From Gammaproteobacteria bacterium (GTDB taxonomy: Bacteria > Pseudomonadota > Gammaproteobacteria > Xanthomonadales > Wenzhouxiangellaceae): a DNA stretch of 64,000 nucleotides. Both the position numbers and the translations under genes were made by a program. Positions 9,331 to 18,594 of the stretch are shown here, one piece after another. The stretch covers positions 62,001 through 126,000 of the forward strand of contig JAJFKY010000012.1 in assembly GCA_021772975.1 (NCBI GenBank), in the 5' to 3' direction. The number at the start of each line of letters is the position of its first letter. The stretch's first letter is position 1. The notes below the pieces were generated by a model. The model did not search any database. It was not told where the DNA came from and saw only the letters and a program-made list of their open reading frames with translations.

Positions 9331-9338
9331 CAGCGCAC

Positions 9339-9845
9339 CTAAATATCCGCGCTCATGGGATTGACCGGCCGGTTCATAATCGTCATCGATTGCGCCTGCA
9401 GGTCCATGTGCCCTTTGCTGATAATTCGCACCAGCGCATTGGTCATGATGATTTTGTTGCCATGACCGTCTTCGATGATCAGGGCGCCTTTATTGCCGTT
9501 GGTCACGGTCGAATCCAAAAAGCGGATGGTGTGCCCGTTGCGCGAGCGCAGCATGCGTTCACGTTCATCCCTGGAAGGAGCTGGCTGCTGAGGATTCCAG
9601 GTAAAACCGACCACAAAACCGTGATCGAAATCGCCTTGATCAAAGGCCACCAGACATTCGGCGCCATTGGGTGGCATGGCGAAAAACCCGCTGTCATCGC
9701 CGGCCATCACCGAGGCCACCGAAACAAAATGCGTCGGCGAATCCTCGCCCATCCAGGGAAAACGCACTTCGATGCGTCCCAGTCCATCGGGGTCTTTGTT
9801 GGAGACCACGGTGGCCATCACGATGCCGGTCGTCGGTGCTCTCAT
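9339..9845 (-). CDS. gp5/VgrG OB-fold spike-base protein
   Basis: This 168-residue protein matches the gp5 N-terminal OB-fold family (phage baseplate assembly protein V / VgrG C-part, Afp8-like). Supporting sequence is GIVMATVVSNKDPDGLGRIE followed by VRFPWMGEDSPTHFVSVASV, DSGFFAMPPNGAECLVAFDQ and DFDHGFVVGFTWN, which are the canonical OB-fold strand motifs. A short C-terminal beta segment (KGALIIEDGHGNKIIMTNAL) may begin the needle. It starts in a 4-nt ATGA overlap with the VgrG-like hub gene, so what is one protein in T6SS VgrG is split over two coupled genes here. No toxin extension is present. Confidence 0.9.
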   Translation of the reverse strand: MRAPTTGIVMATVVSNKDPDGLGRIEVRFPWMGEDSPTHFVSVASVMAGDDSGFFAMPPNGAECLVAFDQGDFDHGFVVGFTWNPQQPAPSRDERERMLRSRNGHTIRFLDSTVTNGNKGALIIEDGHGNKIIMTNALVRIISKGHMDLQAQSMTIMNRPVNPMSADI

Positions 9846-11092
9846 GGGTTTGCTCCCGGATTGATGTTGCGTCCCCCGCCACTTGCAGAGCTGCTTGGAA
9901 TGTCTTCGCGGCGGGCCTGAAATTTGGTTTGATAGCCGCTGTCGTTGAGGATGTGCTCGGTCTGTTCAATAAAATAATGACCGCTCAAACGTGAACCGAG
10001 ACCGGTGATGGTCACAATCGAACCGGCGCGCAGCTCCGGCAAACCGATGGTGGTGCCATTCATCTTGACCATCTGCTTGAGTTGGTCGCGTAAAATTGCG
10101 AGCGCTTTTTGCTTGGCTTCGGCTTCACTGAACACCGGCTCATCCACCACCAGTTCCTCACGTGGATCGCACAGCTTGATCATCTCGTGCAGGTCTTTGT
10201 TCAGTTTTTTCAGCTTGGGATCGGTCAGGTCGATCTTGTAGCTGATGGCCTTTTGTTTAGCGCGGTTCCAGCCGTTGACGGTGACCGATTTGTATTGATT
10301 GGCGGTGGTCAGGCGTGGGCTGCACTGGATCAGAGACTTGCCCCATTCCAGATGGTATTGCACCCGGTTTTCAGCCGCCTCGGAAGGACCAAAATACAAT
10401 TGCAGCGGGTGCTCCTCAGTCTTTTCCTGGATGGCCACCACATAGCCGATGGCGCGCGCCTGCTTCCATAGAAAGTCAATGTCGTATTCCTGCTTCTGGT
10501 TAACGATAACGATCTGTTCTTCGCTGCTTTCCGACTCAGGATCGGTGACAATTTGCATGGGGAAACGCTTGGCTTTTAATTCCTTGTCCTGACGCTGGCC
10601 CACTGCTTTGGCAATTTGGCTGGGGGTTTTTTGTTTGTATTGATCGTCAACTTTGTATTTGCGTAATTGATGCAACACGTTGGTGCCACGAACATTTAAA
10701 GTCGCGGCGGCGCTGGGTGAAAATTCCGGCTCCATGGTGGTGAAGGTGCCGGTAATCATCAGCTTCATGGTGGCGCCATAACCCATGGATATCTTGACCT
10801 GCTTTTCACAGGGTTCGAATAATTTATAGCGCTGCCCCGCCTTATCGCCCGACTTCAGTTGTTCGGCGGTTTCCGAGCCGATATATTTAAATTTGTTATT
10901 GGCGGCGTCCCAGTTATTGACCGTCAACTGGAAGGTATCCAGCTCGTCCACATTGTCCTTGTATTTGACTTCGATCACATCACGCAGCACATCATTGGGC
11001 AAACCCGCACCTTCAATACGAACCTCAAAGCGCGGCACATAAAAACCGTGATAAACATCTTTGGAGGCCTGCATGACGGTGCGTTCGATCAT
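9842..11092 (-). CDS. VgrG/gpD-like hub protein (phage late control D family)
   Basis: This 416-residue protein resembles the phage late-control gene D / gp27-like hub that closes the tube at the baseplate. Visible features are FEVRIEGAGLPNDVLRDVIE near the N-terminus, DTFQLTVNNWD, the hub-type PSQIAKAVGQRQ segment, and a C-terminal domain with ITGLGSRLSGHYFIEQTEHI, typical of tail hub proteins. The ATG overlaps the LysM gene stop by 4 nt (ATGA), and its own stop overlaps the OB-fold gene start the same way. It corresponds to the first half of Afp8. Its Ser/Gly/Asn-rich tail (SSSASGGGRNINPGANP) is probably a flexible linker to the separately encoded OB domain. Confidence 0.9.
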   Translation of the reverse strand: MIERTVMQASKDVYHGFYVPRFEVRIEGAGLPNDVLRDVIEVKYKDNVDELDTFQLTVNNWDAANNKFKYIGSETAEQLKSGDKAGQRYKLFEPCEKQVKISMGYGATMKLMITGTFTTMEPEFSPSAAATLNVRGTNVLHQLRKYKVDDQYKQKTPSQIAKAVGQRQDKELKAKRFPMQIVTDPESESSEEQIVIVNQKQEYDIDFLWKQARAIGYVVAIQEKTEEHPLQLYFGPSEAAENRVQYHLEWGKSLIQCSPRLTTANQYKSVTVNGWNRAKQKAISYKIDLTDPKLKKLNKDLHEMIKLCDPREELVVDEPVFSEAEAKQKALAILRDQLKQMVKMNGTTIGLPELRAGSIVTITGLGSRLSGHYFIEQTEHILNDSGYQTKFQARREDIPSSSASGGGRNINPGANP

Positions 11093-11811
11093 GCCGAGAA
11101 CCTCGTCACAATAGCGGGCACGGTGAACACCGAACCGGGTTGCAGACGGCGTGGGTCTTCGATGCCATTGCCTGGTTCATCGGCAATCGCGCGCCAGTCA
11201 GCGGGAGAGTCGTAATAGGTATTGGCGATCCGACTGAGGTCCTGTCCGGTTTGCAGCACATGGCTGTGGGTGCGGTCCGGAGAGTTCAGTTTCAACTCGG
11301 CCATCTGTTCTTCCAGCGTGCGAAATTCTCGCAACACCAGATTGATGGTGGCCCGCAAGGGCACGCCTTCAGGACTGAACAGCGTATAGTTCTGCTTGAC
11401 GCTTTCGACCACGCCTTTGAAGCTGTGGCGCAACTGGTTGCTGGAGCAAGCGGCCGATAACGTGTCACCGGAAAAATGTTTGTTCCAGATAAAATTCACT
11501 ATGGGTGGCGCGTGGCTGCTGGATTCCACCTTAACCAATTGATAAACCTCGTCGGTTTTCTTGGTCACCGACACTGCATCATCACCCATACCGTTTTCAG
11601 TGGTGTCGAAAAACAATTCGATGGTCAGTTTTTCCGCCTGGCCGCGGATAAACTGCTGCAATGGGGCATCCAGACCCGGAATATTGATTTCCGCCAGTTG
11701 CACGCCCTTTTCCAGAGAAAACTCCTTGGGGTTGTGCTGTACCTCGATACAGACTTTTTCTTTTTTGCCATGCCATTGGACTTCCAGGATGGCTTTTTTA
11801 GCTTGCGTCAT
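11089..11811 (-). CDS. LysM-containing baseplate/tube-initiator protein (Afp7-like)
   Basis: The 240-residue protein starts with a tube-like beta domain (LEVQWHGKKEKVCIEVQHNP, QFIRGQAEKLTIELFFDTTE, SFKGVVESVKQNYTLFSPEG, VPLRATINLVLREF) and ends with a LysM-type module (THSHVLQTGQDLSRIANTYY, then DSPADWRAIADEPGNGIEDP, RRLQPGSVFTVP). This layout is that of Afp7/gp53-like proteins, which join the tube to the baseplate. The LysM module is thought to contact peptidoglycan or stabilise assembly. It is coupled to the hub gene by a 4-nt overlap. A purine-rich GGGGATAAG lies before its start. Confident. Confidence 0.88.
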   Translation of the reverse strand: MTQAKKAILEVQWHGKKEKVCIEVQHNPKEFSLEKGVQLAEINIPGLDAPLQQFIRGQAEKLTIELFFDTTENGMGDDAVSVTKKTDEVYQLVKVESSSHAPPIVNFIWNKHFSGDTLSAACSSNQLRHSFKGVVESVKQNYTLFSPEGVPLRATINLVLREFRTLEEQMAELKLNSPDRTHSHVLQTGQDLSRIANTYYDSPADWRAIADEPGNGIEDPRRLQPGSVFTVPAIVTRFSA

Positions 11812-11814
11812 TGC

Positions 11815-12006
11815 TTATCCCCGCCATGGCTGATTGCGTTGTTGATGATTTTTCAGCGAATTTTCTTCACCAATACGGTCCTGCTGGCGCGATTCCGTCT
11901 TGACCGCTTCCAGCGCGGCAGCCACCACCCGCTGCAGGGTTTCCGCCGACAGGTTGGCATCAAAAGCGCGGATCTGGCTGACAATCTGTTCGATGATGAC
12001 TTGCAT
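11815..12006 (-). CDS. DUF5908-type small eCIS protein
   Basis: This 63-residue protein has an N-terminal IIEQIVSQIRAFDANLS helix and a charged, Gln/Asn-rich tail (EENSLKNHQQRNQPW). Short proteins of this type (annotated DUF5908) are found between tube and LysM genes in many contractile injection loci; the assignment here rests on that position plus the N-terminal pattern. The role is unknown; a baseplate or tube-capping adaptor is possible. The 3-nt gap to the LysM gene and the 13-nt gap to the tube gene place it inside the operon, and its tight spacing argues that it is real despite its size. Confidence 0.75.
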   Translation of the reverse strand: MQVIIEQIVSQIRAFDANLSAETLQRVVAAALEAVKTESRQQDRIGEENSLKNHQQRNQPWRG

Positions 12007-12019
12007 ATTCAGGTTCTCC

Positions 12020-12580
12020 TTAGAACAGACTGGCGATGCCTTCGGCGGCGCTGCTGATGGCCGAAGCCAGACCGCTGGCGCCGGGTAACTGGATTAAGCC
12101 TTCGTGTTCGATTTCGATCGACTCGAACGCCACATTGCTTTGCTGGGCGTTCATCTGCGGGCCTTTGTAGCTCACCGGCAAGCCGCGTTTGAATTCCCAC
12201 ACGGTATGCACTTCATGCTGCTCGTTGTGCAGTGTGATCAGGCCATCCTTGCGCACCACCTTGCCCTCGACGAAACCGTAGAACCAATCCCACAACACGG
12301 TGCCGCGGGTCAGGCCGGATTTAAGCACCAGTTTTTCGTATTTGATCCGGGTCGGGAATTTCAGTACGGTGCCGTTGTTGCCACCTTCCATGTATTCCTC
12401 GACTTCCATGCTCATATCCAGGCCGGTGCATTCGTTGAAGCCGCCGACCGGATCGTCGATCACACTTTTGATCGCGATGGTGGTCACCGCTGCGGCCATC
12501 GATGAGGAAGAATCCAGCAGACTGATGGTGAAGTTGTACGCCAGTACCGGGTCTTCGCGCTGGCCGATATTGAATAACAT
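12020..12580 (-). CDS. Tail tube protein 2
   Basis: This 186-residue protein is a phage T4 gp19-like tail tube protein (Afp5-like). Typical sequence is AYNFTISLLD at the N-terminus, GGFNECTGLDMSMEVEEYME, followed by KFPTRIKYEKLVLKSGLTRG and LWDWFYGFVEGKVVRKDGLI, the classic tube-family pattern. The C-terminus extends beyond the usual fold with an Ala/Ser-rich helix (GLASAISSAAEGIASLF). Its ATG overlaps the second sheath gene stop by one base (TGATG). Being longer than the first tube protein and closer to baseplate genes, it is probably the tube-initiating ring next to the baseplate; that is inference from Afp/PVC order. Confidence 0.92.
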   Translation of the reverse strand: MLFNIGQREDPVLAYNFTISLLDSSSSMAAAVTTIAIKSVIDDPVGGFNECTGLDMSMEVEEYMEGGNNGTVLKFPTRIKYEKLVLKSGLTRGTVLWDWFYGFVEGKVVRKDGLITLHNEQHEVHTVWEFKRGLPVSYKGPQMNAQQSNVAFESIEIEHEGLIQLPGASGLASAISSAAEGIASLF

Positions 12581-14586
12581 CAGGCAGCCCTCGCCAGTAA
12601 TACCGATTCGGTGATTTCCAGCTCGTTGCCCTGACGGCCAACGCGCAACACCACAAATTCAAATGGCTTGCTGGGTGCGACCCCGACATGCGCCAACAGC
12701 CAACCGTTGTTGCGTTGTTCGGGTGGGTTGTTTTCCTGATCGCATTTGACGAAAAATGCCTGCTCGGGACTGGCGCCCAGCAACGCGCCCTGCTGCCAGA
12801 TGGCGGTCAGAAAACTGCGCAACGACATACTCAGCTTGTTGCGGGTGTCATCGTTGTTGGGTTCGAACACCGCCCATTGAGTGGCCACATCGACCGCTTT
12901 GCGGATCATCAGCAATAGCCGGCGCACGTTGATATAGCGCCAGTCAGGATCGCTGGATAAGGTGCGTGCACCCTGCATTCGGATACCGCGGCCCAACTGG
13001 CCGCGAATGGCATTGATGCCCAGCGGGTTGAGCACTTCGTGCTGACCATCGCTGACCGCTACACTCAATGCCTGCGCCCATACCAACTCGCGATTAGCGG
13101 CCGCTTTGTGCACCCCGACCCGCAGATCCGCCTCGGCATACTGACCGATGACATGTCCACTGGGCGGAATCATGCGCACGCTCTGGGTGCCGCGTGGCTC
13201 CAATACCCGCAACCAGGGGTAGTACAAAGCCGCATAGGTACTATCGAAGCGCGCCCGCCAGGCCAGAATCGCACCCAATCCCAGGCTGTCGTTTTGCGCC
13301 GCGCTGAACGGTGGGTCAAGAATCGCCACCCGGTCACAGCGTAACTCGCAATGCTCGATCAAAGCTGCCTGCACCTGATAGACCTGCTCATCAGTAAAGC
13401 GCGGCGGCAGTTCCCTGGCGCGTTGCCGGGGCACGAACTGCTCAACCGGCTCGGGTGGTGGCGGGCACTTGATACAGGGATTGACCGGCGGCGGTGGTTC
13501 GGGGACATACACCGGATCAGGATCGGGCTGGATAACGATATCCGGCACTGCGGTCACGGCAATTTCATCCACCAGGTTCAAGGCTTCAATGCCGCGTGTT
13601 TTGCGTGCCTTGACCAGATCACTATCGAACGGAGATACCGGTTCGCCAATAAAATCGGCCACCGCTAACGCCGCCAGACCATCGCTGCCGCCACTCAGCG
13701 GCAGGGACACCCCCTCATCAATAGTCAATAACTCAGGAATAGCGCCGGTGTGCTGGCGCAGTTCGTGAACAACGATCACCGGCGCCGCCGCCGGCAGACG
13801 ATCCTGGTTGTTCAAACGCACCGGATAACTGGCGGGAGCCAGCACTTCAGGCCCGTAATCGGGATGTTCTGGAATCAGACTCAAGCCACTGAAATGACTC
13901 AGCAAACGGCCTTTGCGATAGACCAGAATACGATAGGCAATGCTGTCGACGGTGATTTTGGTATTCGGATCAAAACCCTGCAGCGCCAGGTCATAGGGCA
14001 GCGCGGCGCCGGCTTCAGGATTGACCCAATGCAGCCGCTTATTGACCGCATCCACCGCTGAGACCACCCGCTGTTGCGGCAGCGCACCCGCCTGACTCAA
14101 ACGTACCAGACTGCCGCGCTGGAACCCGGAGATGGATGCAGCCACGCCATACTGGGGTCTGCTGTGCACGGGATCGAGTTCAGTCTGGGCCAGTCGCTGG
14201 GTCTGGACCGCTACTGAAACATCATTGCCCCAGCAACCGGGATTGGCCGCTTCGATCTGCCATACCGCACCGCCTGGTCCGGCGACCTCCAGCGCGGCGG
14301 CTTTGGCCCCCAGCGTGGGATGCTGGGAGGCTATCCGAATCACCCAGCAGCGAATACCGCCGTTTTCAAAAAAACCGCGCACCGCATAGGCCAGAAAACC
14401 CTGACCGGTGAAGTCACCAAAATGCGCCTGAAACTGCCGGAAAGACTGCACCGGCACCGGGGTATCCAATGGGCCGGATTCGGCGATGCCGATAAACCCG
14501 GCAATATCCGTGCGGATAACCGCAATGCCGGGCGCACTCGCATCGACCCGCTCGGTGTAGACGCCTGGGCGTAACCGTTCCGGCAT
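12580..14586 (-). CDS. Contractile tail sheath protein 2
   Basis: A 668-residue tail sheath protein. The N-terminus (RPGVYTERVDASAPGIAVIR, TDIAGFIGIAESGPLDTPVP) and the C-terminal core (LNPLGINAIRGQLGRGIRMQ, GARTLSSDPDWRYINVRRLL, LMIRKAVDVATQWAVFEPNN, QAFFVKCD) are the sheath family signatures. Between them there is an inserted, Pro-rich stretch (YVPEPPPPVNPCIKCPPPPE) containing a CxxC motif and probably exposed on the surface. It is the second of two sheath genes; in Afp/PVC multiple sheath paralogues occupy different ring positions. It follows the first tube gene by one base and overlaps the second tube gene by one base. Confidence 0.93.
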   Translation of the reverse strand: MPERLRPGVYTERVDASAPGIAVIRTDIAGFIGIAESGPLDTPVPVQSFRQFQAHFGDFTGQGFLAYAVRGFFENGGIRCWVIRIASQHPTLGAKAAALEVAGPGGAVWQIEAANPGCWGNDVSVAVQTQRLAQTELDPVHSRPQYGVAASISGFQRGSLVRLSQAGALPQQRVVSAVDAVNKRLHWVNPEAGAALPYDLALQGFDPNTKITVDSIAYRILVYRKGRLLSHFSGLSLIPEHPDYGPEVLAPASYPVRLNNQDRLPAAAPVIVVHELRQHTGAIPELLTIDEGVSLPLSGGSDGLAALAVADFIGEPVSPFDSDLVKARKTRGIEALNLVDEIAVTAVPDIVIQPDPDPVYVPEPPPPVNPCIKCPPPPEPVEQFVPRQRARELPPRFTDEQVYQVQAALIEHCELRCDRVAILDPPFSAAQNDSLGLGAILAWRARFDSTYAALYYPWLRVLEPRGTQSVRMIPPSGHVIGQYAEADLRVGVHKAAANRELVWAQALSVAVSDGQHEVLNPLGINAIRGQLGRGIRMQGARTLSSDPDWRYINVRRLLLMIRKAVDVATQWAVFEPNNDDTRNKLSMSLRSFLTAIWQQGALLGASPEQAFFVKCDQENNPPEQRNNGWLLAHVGVAPSKPFEFVVLRVGRQGNELEITESVLLARAA

Positions 14587-14587
14587 A

Positions 14588-15043
14588 TCAGGCCGCGCCT
14601 GCCTCGATTTCGAGGGTCAGTTTTTCATGACACAGCTCCATGCTTTCGATCGCCACTTCATTGCCGGTGGCATTCATCGCCGGACCCTCAATCTTGTTGA
14701 TCCAGGCATTTTCGAAATTCCAGCGCAGCACCGGCTTGTGGGCTTCGTCCATCAATACGATGCTGCCGTTGCGACGGTCCGGCTGACCGTTGGCGATGTT
14801 GTTAAACCACTCCCACAGAGTGTTGTCTTTGACGTAGCCACGTTTGAAGGTCAGGTTGGCGTATTTACGCAACCCCACCAGTTTGCGCACGTGGTTTTCC
14901 GCATCCTTGCCTTCACGGTATTCGGTGGGATCGCCTTCGGCGGTCAGACCACCGACTTCACTGAAGCCGGCGATCGGTGTGTTATCGATATCGACGATAA
15001 AGTTAAAGCCGCGAAAAGGATCGATTCGTTGGTCGGTTTGCAT
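14588..15043 (-). CDS. Tail tube protein 1
   Basis: This 151-residue tube protein (gp19/Afp1-like) probably polymerises to form the inner tube. Hallmarks are DPFRGFNFIVDIDNTPIAGF near the N-terminus, SEVGGLTAEGDPTEYREGKD, then VRKLVGLRKYANLTFKRGYV and LWEWFNNIANGQPDRRNGSI, and the closing NEVAIESMELCHEKLTLE. The GGGAGA Shine-Dalgarno seven bases before the ATG is strong, consistent with a highly expressed structural subunit. It lies 14 nt after the main sheath gene and one base before the second sheath gene. Confident. Confidence 0.94.
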   Translation of the reverse strand: MQTDQRIDPFRGFNFIVDIDNTPIAGFSEVGGLTAEGDPTEYREGKDAENHVRKLVGLRKYANLTFKRGYVKDNTLWEWFNNIANGQPDRRNGSIVLMDEAHKPVLRWNFENAWINKIEGPAMNATGNEVAIESMELCHEKLTLEIEAGAA

Positions 15044-15057
15044 TTACTTATCTCCCG

Positions 15058-18000
15058 CTATTGCTGCGTATTGGCGGTCCACAGACCGATGCGGACAATC
15101 ACAAATTCAGCCGGCTTGACCGGCGCGACACCGACCACGCAGATCAACCGTCCGTTATCGATATCGGTCTGGGTCATGGTGGTGCGGTCACATTTGACGA
15201 AGAACGCCTGATCGGGCCGTTCACCTTCCAGCGCGCCATTGCGCCAGGCCACGGTCAGGAAGTTACTGATCGCACGGCGCACCCGGGCCCACAAATCTTC
15301 CTCATTGGGTTCAAACACCACCCATTGCAGACCGCGGTCGATGGAGGATTCAATAAAGATCAGCAAGCGCCGCACATTGACGTACTTGTAGTCACTGTCA
15401 CTGGTGATGACGCGCGCGCCCCAGACCCGGATACCGCGATTGTCTTCACGGAAATCACGTACCACGTTGATGTTGCGCGGGAACGGATTCAGGATGTCGT
15501 GCTCGCCCTTGTTCAGGCTGCGCGCCACCCCGGTGATGCCACGCACCACGGTATTGGCGGGCGCCTTGTGCACGCCACGCTCGTTGTCGGTACGGGCAAA
15601 GATGCCCAGTACGTGTCCGCTGGGTGGTATCGCCGTCTGGCGAATAGTCGCCAGGTTGGCCGGCATCGGTTCGGGAATGGTCAGCCACGGATGGTAAATG
15701 GCCGCGTATTTGCTATCGAACTGCTGCCGCTGGAATTGCACATCCACCAGGCTGTCGTTATTCGGCCCCTGCGCATCGAGCACCGCAAAGCGGTAACGAT
15801 TGGCTTCGCAATGATCAATCAGCGCCTGCTGCACCGCGGCGCCGGTCTGACCGGGAACGGCAACCAATGACAGGTCCTGAATATTGTTCAACGCGAAAAT
15901 ACCGGTGCGTTCACGCGGTTCGTTGCTGTCGTTGCCCTGGTACATGGCATCGTTCATGGTGTTGACCGAATCGCTGCCCACCAGGAAGCCGGCCGCGGGA
16001 TCATTGGTGTCACCGAGACGATGCCGGGCAGGCCGTTGCCGGCCACTGGCCAGCACATCGATCAGGCCTTCCGGTCCCAGGCGGATGCTTTCCGCCTCGA
16101 CAACATTCTGCGCGCGATCCCGCACCCGGATATAAGCCGATTCGCCCTCCGAGCGCTGATCAGCCAGGCGCAATGGATTGCCGTCGTCATCTTCGGTATT
16201 GCCCGGCACCCAGGTGGTGCCGATAATCCGATGGATATAGCGACTGTGCCGATGGTCCATCGACAGATGCCGGAAAGTTTCGCTGTCGCGGATGTCTTCA
16301 TTGCGGGTGGGCACGGCCGGGTGTGGCCGTTCCAGCAGATAAGCGGTCAGTGCGAATTCCCGCGAGCGTATCGGCAGGCTGACCCCGGCCATCTGCGCGG
16401 CATTCAAGGCTGCGACCTGCGCCGGGCTGAGTCCAGCGCCATCCAGGACCACCAGATTGTTCGCCGAACGGTCCACGGAGTTGACCTTTAAAGCCGCGCC
16501 AATCAGGCTGTTGTCATCAGCGGCGCGCAACTCCAGGACGGTGCCTGCTTCTACCCCGTTGAGCGTGGTCAGGTTCAATTCCTGTGGCTGATTAAAACCA
16601 CTGACTTCGGCACGCGAAGCCAGCCCTTCCTGCTCATCCTGCACGGACATTAACAACCGGTTGCCCCAACCGCCACGGTCGAGTGCCTGCACATCAAACA
16701 GCGCTTCGCGCTCGACCACCGGGCTGCCCGCCACGTGGCTGACGTTAAGCGAAGTACCCAGTTCAATGCTGCGTGCATCCAGGCCTACATTGGCCGCCGC
16801 CAGCACATGATAAAACTCGCTGCCGGCAGGGGTTGTCAGTCGCAAGACATCTCCGGCGGCAAACACGTTGCCGTCATTCACGTAGACCAGGTCGTGATCT
16901 GCATGGGTATCGAAAATGCTGAATGCGGGCTGGGTCACCGGATCAACGGCTGCAGGCCATTGTCTGGCCACTTCAACGCCGGCCGCATGGGCCTGTACCA
17001 GTGGGGTGGTCAGTTGCACCGTACCAGCATCGGGCGCTGCGCTGCGCGGTGCGCTGACCGCCGCTACCGTGACATACTCTTCATCCGGTGCAGTGCCCAC
17101 CCGCAATACATCGCCAGCCTGGATGCCCAGGCGGTTATTCAGGGCGATGATGATCGAATTGTGAGCCGCTGCGGCAGTCAGTGTTTTGCTGGCGGGCACA
17201 ATCACATCGCCATTGGCGGGAATACCGCCGGGCAAAGCCGCTTGCAAAGTAATCCTGCTGGCGGTGGCATCAATCGCGGCAATGGTGTTCACCGGTTCCG
17301 CAGCAACATTCACCGCCATCCCCACTGCCAACCCGCTGATGTCATCCACGTCAAATGCGGTGGCGGTGTTGGCCGGGCCGGCGGCCGCGGCCACCAGGGG
17401 GTTGTAATCGGTCATATTGACCAACTGGATCAAACTGGCCTGCGGATAATCCACATAGGCGCCCAGATCCAGCGTCAGGCTCGACAATTCGCCAATCCGG
17501 CGCAATTCCGCCGAGCTGCCATCGTCGATGTATATCAGGTTGGCGATGTTATTAAACGCGCCTTGCAGATCATCCAGATAAACCAGTAGATCACCGCTAT
17601 TGGCGGCGACTTCAAGCACGGCACTGGTGATGGGTGCGGGTAATTCAATCGCGTTCACATCAGCCCCGGCGACATAATCCATCAGCAACGGCGCATTCAA
17701 GGTTAACCGCACCACGCCACCACCCAGATCGGCAGCGGCAATAGCGGTGACGTATTCGGCAATGGCCGGGTCACCGATCTCAAACAGGCTGTCACCCGGC
17801 AAGCCCAGGATCACCACCAGGTCGTTGGCTGTAGCACCTGCACTTAACTCAATGCTGGTCGCACCGGCATTGGCTGGGTTGGCCAGGACAAAATCGCCAG
17901 TGCCATAGTTAGCTGTATCCACGCTGCGGGCGACTTCATCAACGGCTGCGCCGGCGGTGAATGAAAAATTCAACGGGAAATTGGCTGCTACGTGCAGGTT

Positions 18001-18516
18001 GTTGGCCCCGATATTGGCTATCTGTCGGTATTCCGCACGGCTGCCATCACCCACCCGGAGCATATCGTTGTTGGCCAGATTGGCATCCAGCAAGGCATAC
18101 AGCAAAGGTTGATTCACCTGTGTTCCGCTGGTGCGCGGCGCTGACCTCAACAGCAAGGTATCGGCGCTGTCCACCGCACCGCGATCGAACATCGGTCGAC
18201 CGGCATGGGTGGCCTCGTCGGGCAATACCCTGATCACATAATCACGTCGACCACCATTGGTGAAATAACCTTCCACACTGTGCGGCAGATAGGCATGCAC
18301 ACTACCGCTGACGGGGTCGGTAAACTCACGAATATCGAGTTGACCACCAAATGTGCGGCTGAAGTCGCCGTTACTGGTCACCAGAATGGGCACGTTTTCG
18401 GGACCGCGTTCGGTTACCCCGACCATGCCCGTGGTGCTGGTGCTGACACCTTCAATCGGTTTGGATCCGGTGTTGATTTCCTCTACATAGACAGCAGGTG
18501 ATAAATATTCAGGCAT
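15058..18516 (-). CDS. Giant contractile tail sheath protein 1 with ~480-residue insertion
   Basis: At 1152 residues this is more than twice the length of common eCIS sheath subunits. Residues 1-115 (YLSPAVYVEEINTGSKPIEG, VSTSTTGMVGVTERGPENVP) and the C-terminal core (ILNPFPRNINVVRDFREDNR, GIRVWGARVITSDSDYKYVN, RGLQWVVFEPNEEDLWARVR, QAFFVKCD) are typical sheath sequence. Residues about 120-600 are an insertion of five or six Ala/Val-rich beta modules with a recurring pattern, GDVLRVG...EYVTVAAV...VQLTTPLVQAHAAGVEV. One copy of this module appears in the neighbouring 390-residue protein. The insertion presumably decorates the particle surface. A GGAGA Shine-Dalgarno supports the ATG at 18516. 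The gene starts 78 nt after the upstream gene, so an extra promoter there is possible. Confidence 0.93.
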   Translation of the reverse strand: MPEYLSPAVYVEEINTGSKPIEGVSTSTTGMVGVTERGPENVPILVTSNGDFSRTFGGQLDIREFTDPVSGSVHAYLPHSVEGYFTNGGRRDYVIRVLPDEATHAGRPMFDRGAVDSADTLLLRSAPRTSGTQVNQPLLYALLDANLANNDMLRVGDGSRAEYRQIANIGANNLHVAANFPLNFSFTAGAAVDEVARSVDTANYGTGDFVLANPANAGATSIELSAGATANDLVVILGLPGDSLFEIGDPAIAEYVTAIAAADLGGGVVRLTLNAPLLMDYVAGADVNAIELPAPITSAVLEVAANSGDLLVYLDDLQGAFNNIANLIYIDDGSSAELRRIGELSSLTLDLGAYVDYPQASLIQLVNMTDYNPLVAAAAGPANTATAFDVDDISGLAVGMAVNVAAEPVNTIAAIDATASRITLQAALPGGIPANGDVIVPASKTLTAAAAHNSIIIALNNRLGIQAGDVLRVGTAPDEEYVTVAAVSAPRSAAPDAGTVQLTTPLVQAHAAGVEVARQWPAAVDPVTQPAFSIFDTHADHDLVYVNDGNVFAAGDVLRLTTPAGSEFYHVLAAANVGLDARSIELGTSLNVSHVAGSPVVEREALFDVQALDRGGWGNRLLMSVQDEQEGLASRAEVSGFNQPQELNLTTLNGVEAGTVLELRAADDNSLIGAALKVNSVDRSANNLVVLDGAGLSPAQVAALNAAQMAGVSLPIRSREFALTAYLLERPHPAVPTRNEDIRDSETFRHLSMDHRHSRYIHRIIGTTWVPGNTEDDDGNPLRLADQRSEGESAYIRVRDRAQNVVEAESIRLGPEGLIDVLASGRQRPARHRLGDTNDPAAGFLVGSDSVNTMNDAMYQGNDSNEPRERTGIFALNNIQDLSLVAVPGQTGAAVQQALIDHCEANRYRFAVLDAQGPNNDSLVDVQFQRQQFDSKYAAIYHPWLTIPEPMPANLATIRQTAIPPSGHVLGIFARTDNERGVHKAPANTVVRGITGVARSLNKGEHDILNPFPRNINVVRDFREDNRGIRVWGARVITSDSDYKYVNVRRLLIFIESSIDRGLQWVVFEPNEEDLWARVRRAISNFLTVAWRNGALEGERPDQAFFVKCDRTTMTQTDIDNGRLICVVGVAPVKPAEFVIVRIGLWTANTQQ

Positions 18517-18594
18517 GGTATTTCTCCAGACGCTCCTGTGTTGTTCGGCTTGTCGGTTGTTGTTTCATTGAATGCTTGGTCATGGCTTGCCGGG

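Noticed and set aside
16735-17589. 284-residue plus-strand open frame inside the giant sheath gene
   Set aside because: It lies fully opposite the Ala/Val-rich repeats of the sheath; no motif or ribosome-binding site supports it.
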